Source: Monoplex corrugatus
Lineage: Eukaryota; Mollusca; Gastropoda; Littorinimorpha; Ranellidae
Reading direction: 5' to 3'
Length of the DNA: 64,000 nt
NCBI GenBank assembly: GCA_030674185.1
Contig: CM060306.1
Coordinates: forward strand, 40,855,483 to 40,919,482
Shown: positions 1 to 38,314 of the stretch, one piece after another
Numbering within the stretch: position 1 is the stretch's first letter
Layout: each line of letters starts with the position of its first letter
Notes under the pieces: model-generated
The model's input: only the letters and a program-made list of their open reading frames with translations
The model's database searches: none
What the model was told of the DNA's origin: nothing
Position numbers and translations under genes: made by a program

Positions 1-584
1 GTATCTCAGCTGTGGGTGGCCAATGTTTCTCTGCCCTGTGGCAAGCTCCCATAAAGGATGTCTTTTGGGATGCGACCATCTTCCATGCGGCGAACGTGGC
101 CCAATCAGCGCAGCCGACGCTGTCTCAGCATGGTATGCATGGTTGGGAGGCCAGCGCGGGTCAGGACTTCGGTGTTGGTCACCTTGTCTTGCCAGGAAAT
201 GCCGAGTATGCGCCGTAGGCTTCTCAGGTGGAAAGTATTGAGCCTTTTCTCCTGATGAGCATGCGTGGTCCACGCCTCGCTGCCATACAGCAAGGTGCTG
301 AGGACACAGGCGTTGTAAACAGCCATCTTTGTCTTCTTGGTCAGCTTGGGATTTGTCCACACCCTTTGTGTGAGGCGGGCTAGTGTTATGGCTGCCTTCC
401 CGATCCTTTTGTCGATCTCTGTGTCAAGGGAGAGGTTATCGGTGATGGTGGACCCAAGATATGTGAATTGGTGGATGGCTTCAAGCTCGTAGTCATCAAT
501 GGTGATGGCTGGTGGAGATGGCGTGTCTTGGCCCAGGACGTTTGTCTTCTTAAGACTGATGGTTAGACCAAAATCTATGCAGGC

Positions 585-1664
585 CTAGGAGAAGCGGTCC
601 ATTAGTGATTGCAAGTCCCGCTGAGTATGGGTCACAACTGCGGCATCGTCGGCAAATAGCATGTCTCTGATGAGGGCTTCACGGACCTTTGTCCTTGCTC
701 TGAGGCGGGCGAGTTTGAAGAGTCTGCCGTCTGATCTGGTCCGCAGGTGGATCCCTTCTTGCGCTGTGCTGAATGCATGCCTCAGGAGGAGAGCGAAGAA
801 GATCCCAAAGAGGGTTGGGGCCAGGACGCAGCCTTGTTTCACACCGCTGCGTACGTCGAAGGGCTTGGAGAGGTTTCCGTTGAACTGCACCGTCCCTTTC
901 ATGTTGGAGTGGAAGGACTCAATTAAGCTGTGCAGTTTGGGGGGGCAGCCGATTTTTCAGAGAGTCCTAAAAAGGCCATCTCTGCTGACTAGGTCAAAGG
1001 CCTTGGTGAGGTCAATGAATGCCACATACAGGGGCATGCGCTGCTCTCTGCACTTCTCCTGGATTTGGCGAAGGGAAAAGACCATGTCTGCCGTGGATCT
1101 CTCTGCTCGAAAACCACACTGTGATTCCGGGTAGACGCGTTCAGCCAGTTTCTGCAGGCGGATTAGGAGGACCCGAGCATAGACTTTGCCAACAATGCTG
1201 AGGAGCAAGATACCTCTGTAGTTGTTGCAGTCACTCCTTTCGCCTTTGTTTTTGTACCGGGTGACGATCTTGACGTCCGTCATGTCCTGCGGTACAGCTT
1301 CCTCATTCCAACACTGACAGAGGACTGTGTGCAAAAGGTGCAGAAGAGAAGTCCTGCAGTGCTTGATAAGGTCTGGGAGAATTCCGTCGTTGCCAGGTGC
1401 CTTGCCTGATGCCAGGCTATCAATGGCCTTGCTGAGTTCGGCCACAGTTGGCTCTGCGTCAAGTTCTTCCATTACCGGCATGCACTTGATGGCATCAAGG
1501 GCTAAGGGGGACACCATGTTCTGTGTGGAGTAGAGGTCAGAGTAGTGTTCCGCCCATCTTTCCATCTGTTGGCTAGGATCGCTAATTACTTCCCCAGTGG
1601 AGGATTTGAGGGGGGCAATCTTGCTCTGTGTTGGTCCCAGTGCCTTCTTGATGCCATCATACAT
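585..1664 (-). pseudogene. LINE reverse transcriptase domain with in-frame stops
   Basis: This is the polymerase core of the LINE that occupies the left edge. It starts at MYDGIKKALGP and runs through fingers, palm and thumb motifs. Motif A (FIDLTKAFD) and motif C (FADD) keep their catalytic aspartates, so the amino-acid changes have not destroyed the active site. The TGA at 957-959 lies between RTL and KIGCPPK, and the TAG at 585-587 lies between RFS and ACIDFG. Both can be explained by one transition from a sense codon. The protein cannot be made full length from this copy. The same motif preceding motif A (QEKC..Q) recurs in a fragment near 4520-4625 on the plus strand. Confidence 0.8.
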
Positions 1665-1733
1665 TTCTCGGATGTTGCCTCTTTCAGCAGCACTCTGTAT
1701 CTCTTCGCTGAGCTCTGTCCAGTACTCGTTTGC

Positions 1734-2879
1734 TCAGCGCCTGGCGTTAAGCTGGACCTTACTCCTGGCAGCCCTGAGGATTTGCAGGTTCTTCTCACTG
1801 GGTGACTGCTTATACTCGGTGAGTGCGGCGCGCTTGGCCTCAACAGTGGGAGTCATCTCTGATGATTTGGCCTCAAACCAGTTGTGGGACTTCACAGTTT
1901 TCTTCCCAAAGGTGGTCATAGCAATGCGGTGCATGGTGTCTCGTAGCGTTTCCCATCTCTCTGTGGCAGAGTCTCTGGGCTGCAATGCATCGTATTCTCT
2001 CTGAAAGGCCTCTGCGAACTGTTCTACAAGATCTGGCTGAGACATCTTGCTGACGTCAATGCGAGGGTTCCCTTGTTTCTTTGAGCAGTGGAACTTCTTT
2101 GGTTGCAGCCTGATCTTGCAACATACCAGAGAGTGGTCTGTGTTGCAGTCTGCGCTGTGATAAGAGCGAGTGTGGAGAACGTTTTTGATAGCGGCATGTC
2201 TTACTATGATCAAATCCAGTTGGTGCCAATGTTTTGAGCGCGGGTGCCTCCAGGAGACTTTGTGTTGAGGCTTCATCTTGAAGAAGGAGTTGGCGATGCA
2301 CAGTTCATGGCAGGCGCAAAACTCAAGCAATCGCTGTCCATTCTCATTCATTTTCCCCACTCCAAAGGAACCGAGGCAGGAGGGCCATGAGTCATTGTCT
2401 GCACCCACTCTGGCATTGAAGTCGCCCAGAAGAACAAGTTGTTCTGTCCTGGGGATGCTCCTTATGGTTGATGCAAGATTTTCGTAGAACTCATCCTTGG
2501 CGTCTGGAGAGGTGGACAGAGTTGGGGCATAAACGCTGAGAGTGACATAGCCTTCGGTGGTGTTGAGGCGGAGAGTCAAGAGTCGTTCTGAACCGCCGCT
2601 GCCTGGTTCGATCATGTTCAGCAGACTGTTCCTTACTGCAAAGCCTACTCCGTATTCTCTTGGGGCATCAGAACACTTTCCTTGCCAGAAGAAGGTGTAG
2701 TCCCTTTCCTTTAGTGTTCCTGAGTCAGCCAGCCATGTTTCCTGCAGAGTGGCAATGTCCACATTGAGCCTCTTTAGCTCGCTGTTTATGACGGCGGTTT
2801 TTCTGGCGTCGCTGATGTCTTGCAGATCTTGGGAGAGCCCAGGCATCATTGTTCGGACATTCCAGCAGCCCAGTTTCAC
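1734..2879 (-). pseudogene. LINE endonuclease/exonuclease/phosphatase-type domain
   Basis: About 381 residues of open frame encode an AP-endonuclease-like nicking domain, the part of a LINE that opens target DNA to prime reverse transcription. Visible hallmarks in order are GCWNVRTM, a glutamate in LQETWL, GDFNARVG, an SWRHPRSK box, DLIIVR and the closing TDHSLV. The frame closes at a TGA (1734-1736) after NARR, and the next codons (ANEYWTELSEE) continue the same protein, so the stop is a mutation rather than a natural end. Upstream the frame remains open to a TGA at about 2976-2978 without an ATG. Confidence 0.8.
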
Positions 2880-3669
2880 TACTGATCCTTTTCCTGATCC
2901 GTTTCCTGAATTTGAATTTTTCTTTTTGCCTGGTGCGGTAGTTAACGACCTGCTTGTCAGATTTTCTCCTAATCTTCATGCACCCAATGAAGAAGGCAGG
3001 TCGTGGCGGGACAGCACCTGATTGGCTGGGGGTTGCCCAGCTTAGGCGGGCGGTAGCTGTCCAGTAGCCTAAGACACGAAGGTCTCTCCCACCGTCAAAA
3101 GTAACCCTGGCGTCAGCTCTACGCCAGTTGAGCGATGACTTATCACCGGTATCTGTTGCTTCCCGTGTTGTGCCGACACTAGTGTTAGTAGCGAGGCTGG
3201 AGTGTCTTCTCCAGGTCGTAGATGCAGAGTGTTTGTGGATGAATGGACGGATGTAAGCCTGGGCAGTGTAGTATGGAAGACAGGCTGTTGCCCATGCAAC
3301 TTGTCCCCCCTCTCCGCCTCGCTGGCAGATCCAAAGGAACAGCAGGGCTGTTACGTTTTGGTGCCAACGCGGCCGCAGGAGCTGCCGGAAAGTGACAAAG
3401 TTTGCCATCCAACCGCCTTAGGGGCCCCACACCGGATTTACTGTCAGGGTTTACTCCCTTAGCTAGATGGCCGCGGATAGCTCTTCAGAGCTGGCGCCCT
3501 TTGATGGATCTAATTTATTCCCACCAGGGTTTCTAGCCACCCTCCTCACCATCCTCCTGAGAGGACTGGTGGGGGTGCTGGTTTAGTCGCCAGCAATTCG
3601 ACCCTGTGACAGGTAGTACTGGGTTCCAGGTTACCAGTAGCGGATACATCTATCCTACCTGACATCAAT

Positions 3670-3858
3670 ATAATTATATATTTGAAGCAGCATGTGCACA
3701 GAAAAGGCAACAAATCGACGTAAAATTTTCCCACATATTCGGCGGTACACCCGCCTTCCTCAAGGGGACTTTATTCACTGACTACGATATGCTACACACA
3801 CACACACACATCAGAATATTTTACGTAGACAACATTATGTAGTCTTGACTCGATACTG
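3670..3858 (-). mobile_element. Probable 3' UTR of a Penelope-like element relic
   Basis: Read on the minus strand, this stretch follows the stop codon (3859-3861) of the GIY-YIG relic. It carries a CCTTGAGGAAGGCGGGTGTACC segment type often seen after Penelope-like ORFs. A short CA run lies at 3791-3809. Assignment is by position and style only. Confidence 0.35.
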
Positions 3859-4290
3859 TTACGACGTCAATTGACAGAGTTCAGGCCGAGAGAAAATATG
3901 GTTTTCATTTTGTTTATCCAAAAAGATTCTCTCCTCAGTCTGGTGTCCAGGTTCTCAGAATGCACCTTCTCCACTGCGATACATTTTGAATTTTGAAGTG
4001 AATGGGCAGTTTGGTTGAAGTGTTTCGTGACCTGAGTGCCTGTATTTTTATGGATGTTTGACCTGTGTCGGTAGAATCTGGTTTTGAGATAATTTTTCGT
4101 TTGTCCTATAGTATGTAGGGGCCTATTGAGTTTTGGGGCAGATATCGCAGTGGAGGAGATACACTACGCTGGTAGATGCACATGTCAGTTTGTGCCTTAT
4201 TTTGAAAGTTTCACTTGTGTTGAAACTGCTGAAAGTTACACCTTCAATCAAGTGTTGTTCACAAATGATGCACTTTTCAGTGTGTATATA
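3859..4290 (-). pseudogene. GIY-YIG endonuclease C-terminus of a Penelope-like element, frameshifted
   Basis: The minus strand encodes KLTCASTSVVYLLHCDICPKTQ and, after a frame change near 4125, IGQTKNYLKTRFYRHRSN, then VTKHFNQTAHSLQ and a tail ending at TAA (3859-3861). This is the GIY-YIG nuclease fold in the form found at the C-terminus of Penelope-like retroelements: a VYLLHC strand, the IGQT turn, the RF..H helix and a following HFN motif. An upstream CIIC pair may belong to the Cys-rich linker. The reading frame breaks between the GIY and YIG halves, and the 5' part has been replaced by a CA/TA microsatellite at about 4290-4330. The sequence is only distantly similar to the larger Penelope element at 50085-53340, so it represents another lineage. 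Confidence 0.6.
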
Positions 4291-4509
4291 TATATCTGTG
4301 TCTCTGTGTGTGTGTGTACATATGCGCACAAAGACACCCTTCACGGGAAGCTCCAGGAAAAATCATCCATCACAGAGCTTGACGGCAAGAATGTACAGGC
4401 AGAATAAAAACCATTCAAAGAAGCTGTCGACAGTACACCAGCCGATACCCTCAGTTTTTGTTAAATACAAACACAAGGACTTATTTGATGAACGTGTCAA
4501 AGAGATTAG

Positions 4510-4626
4510 CAAGCTCATTGACATGCTCCATAACAAATTCCATGGTATTTGCAATACACAAGCTGCAAGAAAAGTGCCGCAAACAAAACCAGGAGGTCCA
4601 TATGGTGGTTGTAGTTCTGACCAATG
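4510..4626 (+). pseudogene. Small LINE reverse-transcriptase fragment
   Basis: The plus strand reads MVFAIHKLQEKCRKQNQEVH followed by MVVVVLTN, which lines up with MVFSLRQIQEKCREQRMPLY and VAFIDLTKAFD of the LINE at the left edge. The similarity stops at the catalytic position, where the CA/TA microsatellite begins. It is a remnant of roughly 35 codons. The flanking plus-strand frame (4330-4510) is open but I do not recognise it. Confidence 0.45.
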
Positions 4627-4671
4627 TATGTATGTATGCATGTATTATGTATGTATACACACACACACAAT

Positions 4672-4726
<55 letters not shown>

Positions 4727-4729
4727 CGC

Positions 4730-4763
<34 letters not shown>

Positions 4764-4815
4764 GAGAGAGATACATACATATCCTGAGTATGTGTGTGTG
4801 TGCACACTCACACAC
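4627..4815. repeat. Compound microsatellite (TATG/CA/TA/GA/TG)
   Basis: A TATG-like start passes into CA, then a TA run (about 4686-4747), a GA run (4752-4770) and a short TG/CA end. Apparent ORFs across it on both strands are low-complexity artefacts. Confidence 0.9.
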
Positions 4816-6290
4816 ATATTGAACGACTTACTTTTACATGATTCGTTTAATGTATTGTAGCTTACTTTGGTGTCGCATGAGAGTATGGCCATGATCCCAA
4901 CTTCGAATGTCACAGTCATCTGACAGCACAGTGGCAAGCTCAGTTGGGCAGAGAAGAAGATGAACAGAATCCTTATACTTAACTTAGACCTTCTTTCCGT
5001 CTGGAGCTGGCATTCTATTGTCATTTTTGGAACGGATGTCAGATACCTTTAGACTGGAATCATTACTATGGACCATCATCGAAGAATCCCTCAAGATGAG
5101 GATGACAGGCTGATGTTAGACAGCAACTTCACTGATTATCTGATTCAAAGGTATTGCAGCTGAGTCAGACCATGTGAGAATGATGTTTTCCTGGAAAAGA
5201 TTTACTCTGTCTGGTACGTCAAAAATTAGCAAATACCACCCTAGTTCATTCTTCATTTGCTGTTATGAGATGTTCTTGTACAAGTAGTCTGCAAAGAACA
5301 GGATTAAGTCCAGGTCTGTTTTTCCAGTGATGGGATAGATTTTACTGACAAATATACAGCAAGAGATGTCGCCATAGATGTGCACTGTTGTCCCCGGGCA
5401 TCTGAAGAGAAAATGGGATAGGTTTTATTGACAAATAGACAACAAGAGATGTCACCATAGTTATGCACTTTTGTCCCTGGGCATCTGGAGAGGAAACGTC
5501 GTCTCCCTGCTGACATGTTGCCTGCAGTATAAGTCTGAATTGTGTTATCTCTGGTGTTGGGAACAAACACTTCTTTAAGGTATGCCTTTGTAGTGGTTTA
5601 TCTAAACTTAACTTCTGGATAAGGGAGGTTTCGGGTGCTGGCACCTTTTCTCTGGACTTGGCTTCTATCGCTGTTTTTTTGAGTGTGTTTCAAAATTCTG
5701 CTGTAGCCAACTGCTCGACTTTTTCGTTTTCCCCGTCATATTATAGGGCTTTTGGTTGTGGTTGTAAGCTTTCTGTTGAGTATCTAGAAACTTCTGATGC
5801 GTCATGACTGATTTGTTGTTGAATTAAAGAGAAATCAAGCTCTGAAGACATTGATGAGCATGCCATAATGTTTAAGACGTGATTGAGTGTTGGTCACTGT
5901 TTTTTGTTTGTTTGTTTGTTTTTTTTTTACAATTTGACAGTTGAAATACAGTGCAGAATCTGGCTAGTCAGTTATGTGACGGGTAACACTCCAGAAAGGG
6001 CAAAATCACACCTTCTTTTTCTTTTGGTTTCTCCTCTTTTGCTTTCGGTTTTGTTTTGTTTTGTTTTTTTGTTTTGTTTTGTTTTCCCAGACAAGTTTTT
6101 GAAAATAAAATAAAATAAATGGAAATGAATGAGGCTGTAAAGTTACAAAAATTCTCTGTCTATCTGTCTGTCTGTCCGTCTGTGTCTGTCTGTCTGTCTC
6201 TGTCTCCCCCCCCCCCCCTCTCTCTCTATCTGTCTCCTTGCGTAGTGTGTGCACTCTCTGCCTATATTCTTGATATAGCTAAGAAGTAAA
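4816..6290. other. No gene recognised; contains one duplication and simple repeats
   Basis: Apart from the duplication at 5329-5496 there are T-rich and GTTTT-rich tracts (about 5900-6090), a CTGT run (about 6160-6200) and a C11 tract near 6209. Minus-strand ORFs around 5304-5644 overlap the duplication and match no family I know. Confidence 0.6.
5329..5496. repeat. Tandem duplication, about 83 bp per unit
   Basis: TGGGATAG-TTTTA-TGACAAATA..CA-CAAGAGATGTC starts at 5331 and again at 5414. Both units end with CCC-GGGCATCTG-AGAG. The copies differ at about one base in eight. I recognise no coding function. Confidence 0.7.

Positions 6291-6380
<90 letters not shown>
6291..6380. repeat. (GT)n microsatellite
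   Basis: About 40 uninterrupted GT repeats. The flanks on both sides share GTGTGTGCACTCT.TGC.TATATTCT, so the tract may lie inside a short local duplication. Confidence 0.95.
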
Positions 6381-6381
<1 letters not shown>

Positions 6382-6612
6382 TGTGTGCACTCTGCTTATA
6401 TTCTAGATACAGCCAAGCAGTAAAGCAGACGGAGTTGTAGAGGAGTGTAACATGAATTCTCTTCTTTCGATAGTCAGCACATATTTTTTTTCATGGAGAT
6501 ATGAAGCACAAAAAAGAGTAGTCGAAAATCACGAGTTCATCAGCATCAGCAAAACACAGTCCACAGACCTAAAGAAGTTTCATTATTTTAGACGTTTTCA
6601 TCACGGTATTAT

Positions 6613-6893
6613 AATGGCACCATTACATCTGCCTCGATCATAAAACAATTATTATACAACAAAAGTACTGGCTTCTGCAGTTAATGTTAATGACATTTTG
6701 TGCACCAAAACGGCATCATTACATCTGCCTCGATCATAAGTATACAGCAAAAGTACTGGCTTCTGCAGTTAATGTTAATGACATTTTGTGCACCAAAACG
6801 GCATCATTACATCTGCCTCGATCATAATTATACAGCAAAAATACTGGCTTCTTCAGTTAATGTTAATGACATCTTGTACATCAAAACAGCTGA
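6613..6893. repeat. Three-copy tandem repeat, about 88-96 bp per unit
   Basis: CATTACATCTGCCTCGATCA recurs at 6621, 6717 and 6805, and GTTAATGTTAATGACAT recurs once per unit. The last two units are nearly identical, indicating a recent duplication; the third unit decays at its right end. Confidence 0.85.
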
Positions 6894-6984
6894 CTTTGAA
6901 ACATATGTTGTCACATTTTTACAGGTAATCTGTTTCTCTTCAAAGTTAGAGAGCACAGATAGCCACTGTCCATGATTATAATTA

Positions 6985-7725
6985 TGTTGAAAGCCACGCC
7001 ACGTGACGTGGCATCGGAGAATGTGCACAAAGGTTTAACTAGAGTCACATGATGTATCTGTCAAGTAGTGTAACATCAGTATAACAAAAGTTCAATACCG
7101 CACAAATAATAATTATATAGCACAACGCTACTACAAGCCCAATACACGTCTTGGTAGACTCTTTGCAAACTGGAATAAGATTCTGCAAAAACAAAAACAG
7201 AATGCTATGAGGGAGAGATTTTTTATGTTCTCATATAAATTAAAATCCAACGACCAGTTTAGTTTGTCACGATTTCACAGCAAAATTGTTTCTCTTCAAA
7301 GTTTGAGAGCAAAGACAGTCACTATCCAGGATTACATACTGAAAGCCACACCACGTGATATGGCATCAGCACACATCTTAATAATATCAGAGAATGAGCA
7401 CAAAGGCTTAACTGGAATCACATGATATAGCTGTCAAGTAGTGTAATATCAGTGTAACTGAAGTTCAGTAAAAAGATATAACACAACGCCACTACAAGCG
7501 CAATACACGTATTTGTTGACTATGCAAACTGGAATAAAATTTTGCAGTATAACTGAAGTTCAGCACAAATATATAACACAACGCGACTGCAAGCCCAATA
7601 TTCGTATTGGTTGACTTTGCAAACTGGAATAAGATTTTACAAAAGCAAAAGCAGAATGCTATGAAGGAGATATTTTTATGCTCTCATACATATAAATTAA
7701 ATCCAACAACCAGTTCAGATTATTT
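6985..7725. repeat. Direct-repeat array of longer units
   Basis: Blocks recur in the same order: GAAAGCCAC-CCACGTGA, TCTGTCAAGTAGTGTAA, CACAACGC-ACTACAAGC, TTTGCAAACTGGAATAA, CAGAATGCTATGA and ATCCAAC-ACCAGTT. The first full set runs about 6991-7260 and the second about 7337-7725. The second has an extra internal duplication of the CACAACGC block at 7473 and 7575. A CCACGTGACGTGG palindrome sits at the first unit's start. No ORF of note. Confidence 0.75.
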
Positions 7726-8819
7726 ATTCTAAATAAACTAGGTCAAGTCAGCAGCAGTTCACCTTTTTTTTAATGTAAGGGAGAATAATTCTGCAAACTT
7801 GACACATCACTAACTTTAATATATATGTCCCCATGTGATTCATTTTCATATCTTCCCCCGCCCCTCCCCCTTCCCTCTGCCCCTCATTTGCTCTTCCCCA
7901 AACTCTCACCCAGGGAGCTCCCCAGGGCGACGAGAAGTGTGCGTTATCAACCAAAGAAAACTTCCTGGATCAAACTCAAGCGGAAAATGTTTTGCCTATT
8001 TGTTTAATTTACATAAAAAGACGAAAATGTTAAAATAGAACCCTGCTTTGTCCACTTTAGCCATCACAGCTCTTTCCCTCTGTTCTATAAGAATTGTCAT
8101 CACAAGACGTTGCTGTTTGTTTACAAAAACCAAACGAGATTACAGTCGATAAAAAAGTATGATTGCTGCAACACAAAACACATATATCAACAATATTGTA
8201 GTTGCAACCCTAAGATGAAGCCAAGGTCATTCATGCTTTACCATTTGTTAATATGACTCAAAGCATTTCTGAGATGGTAAAACCAATTATATTGTCTTCT
8301 GCTTTTTTAATGGAGATGTTTCTGTTCACACTCATGTTATCATAACGCACAAAATGAAACAGCTTCATTTGTATGGCTTGACCATTTTATGTCGTTTTTT
8401 CATAGTTTATATACAATAACTGCCGAACATCTACTTTGTTCAATCACAAGCGTTTGAAAAAAACTATTTCAAGTTGTTATTTCTGTCCAAAAATCATTAT
8501 TTTCTACTTCTCGGGATCACTGTAACATAAAAAAAAGTATCAGATAAAATAAAATACGACGTGAAGGAGGACAATGGAAGCTGAAACAAAAGTAAAAATA
8601 AAATCTACGTTTTGTCTGATTCTCCTGAGAAAGCGTTATTCACACATCTTTCTCAAGAAGTTCTTATTTTAGACGCTTTTGTTTGTTTGTTTGTTAAGTT
8701 GCTTGTTTGTTTGTTTTGCCTATGCGACCTTGGCCTTGGAGCCATGACTTCCAATTTTACGCGTACAGGACTCCACAACAGTCCACGCCTTTTACCTAAA
8801 ATTGGTGTTCTTTTATAAA
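7726..8819. other. AT-rich stretch, nothing recognised
   Basis: There are C-rich (7855-7890) and GTTT-rich (8680-8720) patches but no homology or repeat structure that I can name. Confidence 0.6.
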
Positions 8820-8840
8820 TTATATATATATATATGTATG

Positions 8841-8871
<31 letters not shown>

Positions 8872-8876
8872 TAATA

Positions 8877-8942
<66 letters not shown>
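8820..8942. repeat. (TA)n followed by (GT)n microsatellite
   Basis: A TA tract to about 8886 passes into about 27 GT units. Confidence 0.95.
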
Positions 8943-8944
<2 letters not shown>

Positions 8945-9186
8945 TCACGTAACTTGACCGTTTCTGTTAAAGAAAATGTTAATTTATTAGAGATCCATCA
9001 CATTTGGACAGGTTCCTTGCGCTTCACCCAATCTGCCATCAGTTATATTGCAGGCCGCTCCTTGAGCTTGTGCAAAAATCCTATGTGCTGGTAAGGTCTT
9101 GAAATGAAAGGAAAAGAGGAGGGGGAACAGGACTTATGAAACAATACACTGACACCACCAGAATGCTAGAATGATTGGACTATTAA

Positions 9187-9293
9187 TCTTTTGATTCCCT
9201 CACCCTGTTCACCCGCATCCTGCATTGTCAACCATGCTAGCAAAACAAAAAGCATTACCTCTTGACTCCCTCACCCATGAGGAAGTCAAAGGG
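9187..9293. mobile_element. Palindromic MITE between TTAA sites
   Basis: TTAA occurs at 9183-9186 and 9294-9297. Between them the ends are imperfect inverted repeats: TCTTTTGATTCCCTCACC at the left against GAGGAAGTCAAAGGG at the right. The inner part, CTTGACTCCCTCACCCATGAGG, makes an additional hairpin. TTAA flanks are the hallmark of piggyBac-type insertion. A longer relative lies at 46344-46500, sharing TCCTGCAnTGTCAACCATGC and the terminal CAAAGGG. At about 107 bp it has no coding capacity. Confidence 0.6.
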
Positions 9294-9313
9294 TTAATGT
9301 TTTGCAGTTGGTT

Positions 9314-9315
9314 GA

Positions 9316-9359
<44 letters not shown>

Positions 9360-9380
9360 TAGTAGTAGTAGTAGTAGTAA
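9314..9380. repeat. (TAG)n microsatellite, probable LINE 3' tail
   Basis: About 21 TAG triplets, with one imperfection, adjoin the 3' end of the minus-strand LINE fragment that follows. On the LINE strand the tail reads (CTA)n, consistent with the short-repeat tails of several non-LTR families. Confidence 0.85.
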
Positions 9381-9800
9381 TAGGGACTGGCTTTCAATGG
9401 CCTGCGGCCTATTTACGTCCCCTCTTTCTCAACTATTTCTAATACAGGTGTTAAAATGCGCACTTTCTTTTTGTTTGCATAAGCCTAATCAAGCCTTTAA
9501 TCATCATAATCGATGAAAAGTTCTTTAAATTTTGGAATTTCGTCCAAAAAATTCTTGAATTTGTTAGTATCTTGTGCAAATGTTGCGTTGGTTGGGAGTT
9601 TATTCCACAAAGGGACTACTCGATGTGAAAAAGGAAATTGTCTTGTGTTAGTGCGACAGTGCTGAATAAATATCTTTCCTTCCTTGTTTCTTGTGATAGG
9701 GTGTTGTGGTCAAAAGTTAAGACGGGCAGCGAGCACATCACTTTTGTATGTTGTAGGTTGGGACTGTACTCGAGATATCAGACCTGAGTTCTCGGCGCTG
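9381..9800 (-). pseudogene. 3' end of a CR1/L2-like LINE
   Basis: The minus strand encodes FSHRVVPLWNKLPTNATFAQ, then DTNKFKNFLDEIPKFKELF and a TGA-type stop region near 9510. The RVVPLWN-LP core followed by a short amphipathic tail is the standard C-terminus of CR1/L2/Rex-type LINE reverse transcriptases. A 3' UTR of about 110 bp then runs into the trinucleotide tail. Nothing upstream of about 9800 can be aligned, so this is a 5'-truncated insertion, as expected of incomplete target-primed reverse transcription. Confidence 0.65.
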
Positions 9801-10217
9801 TTACAGAAGCTACCCAGGCCAAAAAATCAAAATGACAAAATCAGGAACGACTGAGAACATTCCATTTGAAATTTTCGTTGATCAGAAGAAATCCAAAGTT
9901 TGTATTTGTCAAAGCCACTATAACTTTGAAGAAGCATCAAAATGAAGTATAACTTAACGTGAAGCAAAGACAAATAGTAAGTTGTCATAACAATAAAAAC
10001 AGAACTGAAAAAATCCGAAAAGTTCTTGATCAGTCTTTTTTTTATCTTTTTTTTTTATCTTAAAGAAAATTTTTTTTAGTGACATTGTCGTGAGACAGAC
10101 TCAACTGCGTGGAGAAAGTCGCGTCGTTCCCGCGAAACTGTGTCATCGTGCACACAGGCCAAAAGTTCAGATGCTTTGTGTATAGTGAATTTCTGTGCCG
10201 ACAGGAACTTAATCGAC

Positions 10218-10226
10218 GCCATTTTG
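10218..10226 (+). promoter_or_regulatory. YY1-like site (GCCATTTTG) in the U2AF2 5' region
   Basis: GACGCCATTTTGAC lies 54-62 bp before the U2AF2 ATG. It matches the YY1-type GCCATnTT motif that is common just downstream of start sites of TATA-less housekeeping genes. The transcription start site itself cannot be located from the sequence; roughly 10080-10279 is the likely promoter/5' UTR. Confidence 0.35.
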
Positions 10227-10279
10227 ACAGTACAAAGACATAGGGGCTTACAAAGTGGGCAAATCAAAAACTGTAAGGA

Positions 10280-38314
<28,035 letters not shown>

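Larger units (their letters stand above)
1..3660 (-). mobile_element. Non-LTR retrotransposon (LINE), endonuclease plus reverse transcriptase, decayed; 3' end beyond window
   Basis: The minus strand reads, in one continuous frame from about 2970 to 1, an apurinic-type endonuclease followed by a reverse transcriptase. The endonuclease (about 2880-2090) shows WNVRTM, LQETWL, LLGDFNARVG, a QLDLIIVR segment and a TDHSLV end. The reverse transcriptase shows GKAPGNDGI, NNYRGILLLS, motif A YVAFIDLTKAFD near 1000, GVKQGCVLAPTLF, and motif C FADDAAV near 650. The C-terminal block has YGSEAWT and LRRILGISW. Four stop codons interrupt the frame, at 1734-1736, 957-959 and 105-107 (TGA) and 585-587 (TAG); I see no frameshift. 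No ATG precedes WNVRTM, so the start is unresolved. About 2970-3660 is non-coding in this frame and looks like the 5' UTR; the outer boundary is approximate. Such elements copy themselves by target-primed reverse transcription. The clade is RTE-like or a relative, not fixed. Confidence 0.85.

Noticed and set aside
2725..3408. 227-residue minus-strand ORF upstream of the LINE endonuclease
   Set aside because: It overlaps the endonuclease frame in another phase and shows no ORF1-like domain; more probably 5' UTR.
6613..6893. CRISPR-like array
   Set aside because: Units are contiguous tandem repeats without spacers, in a eukaryotic genome.
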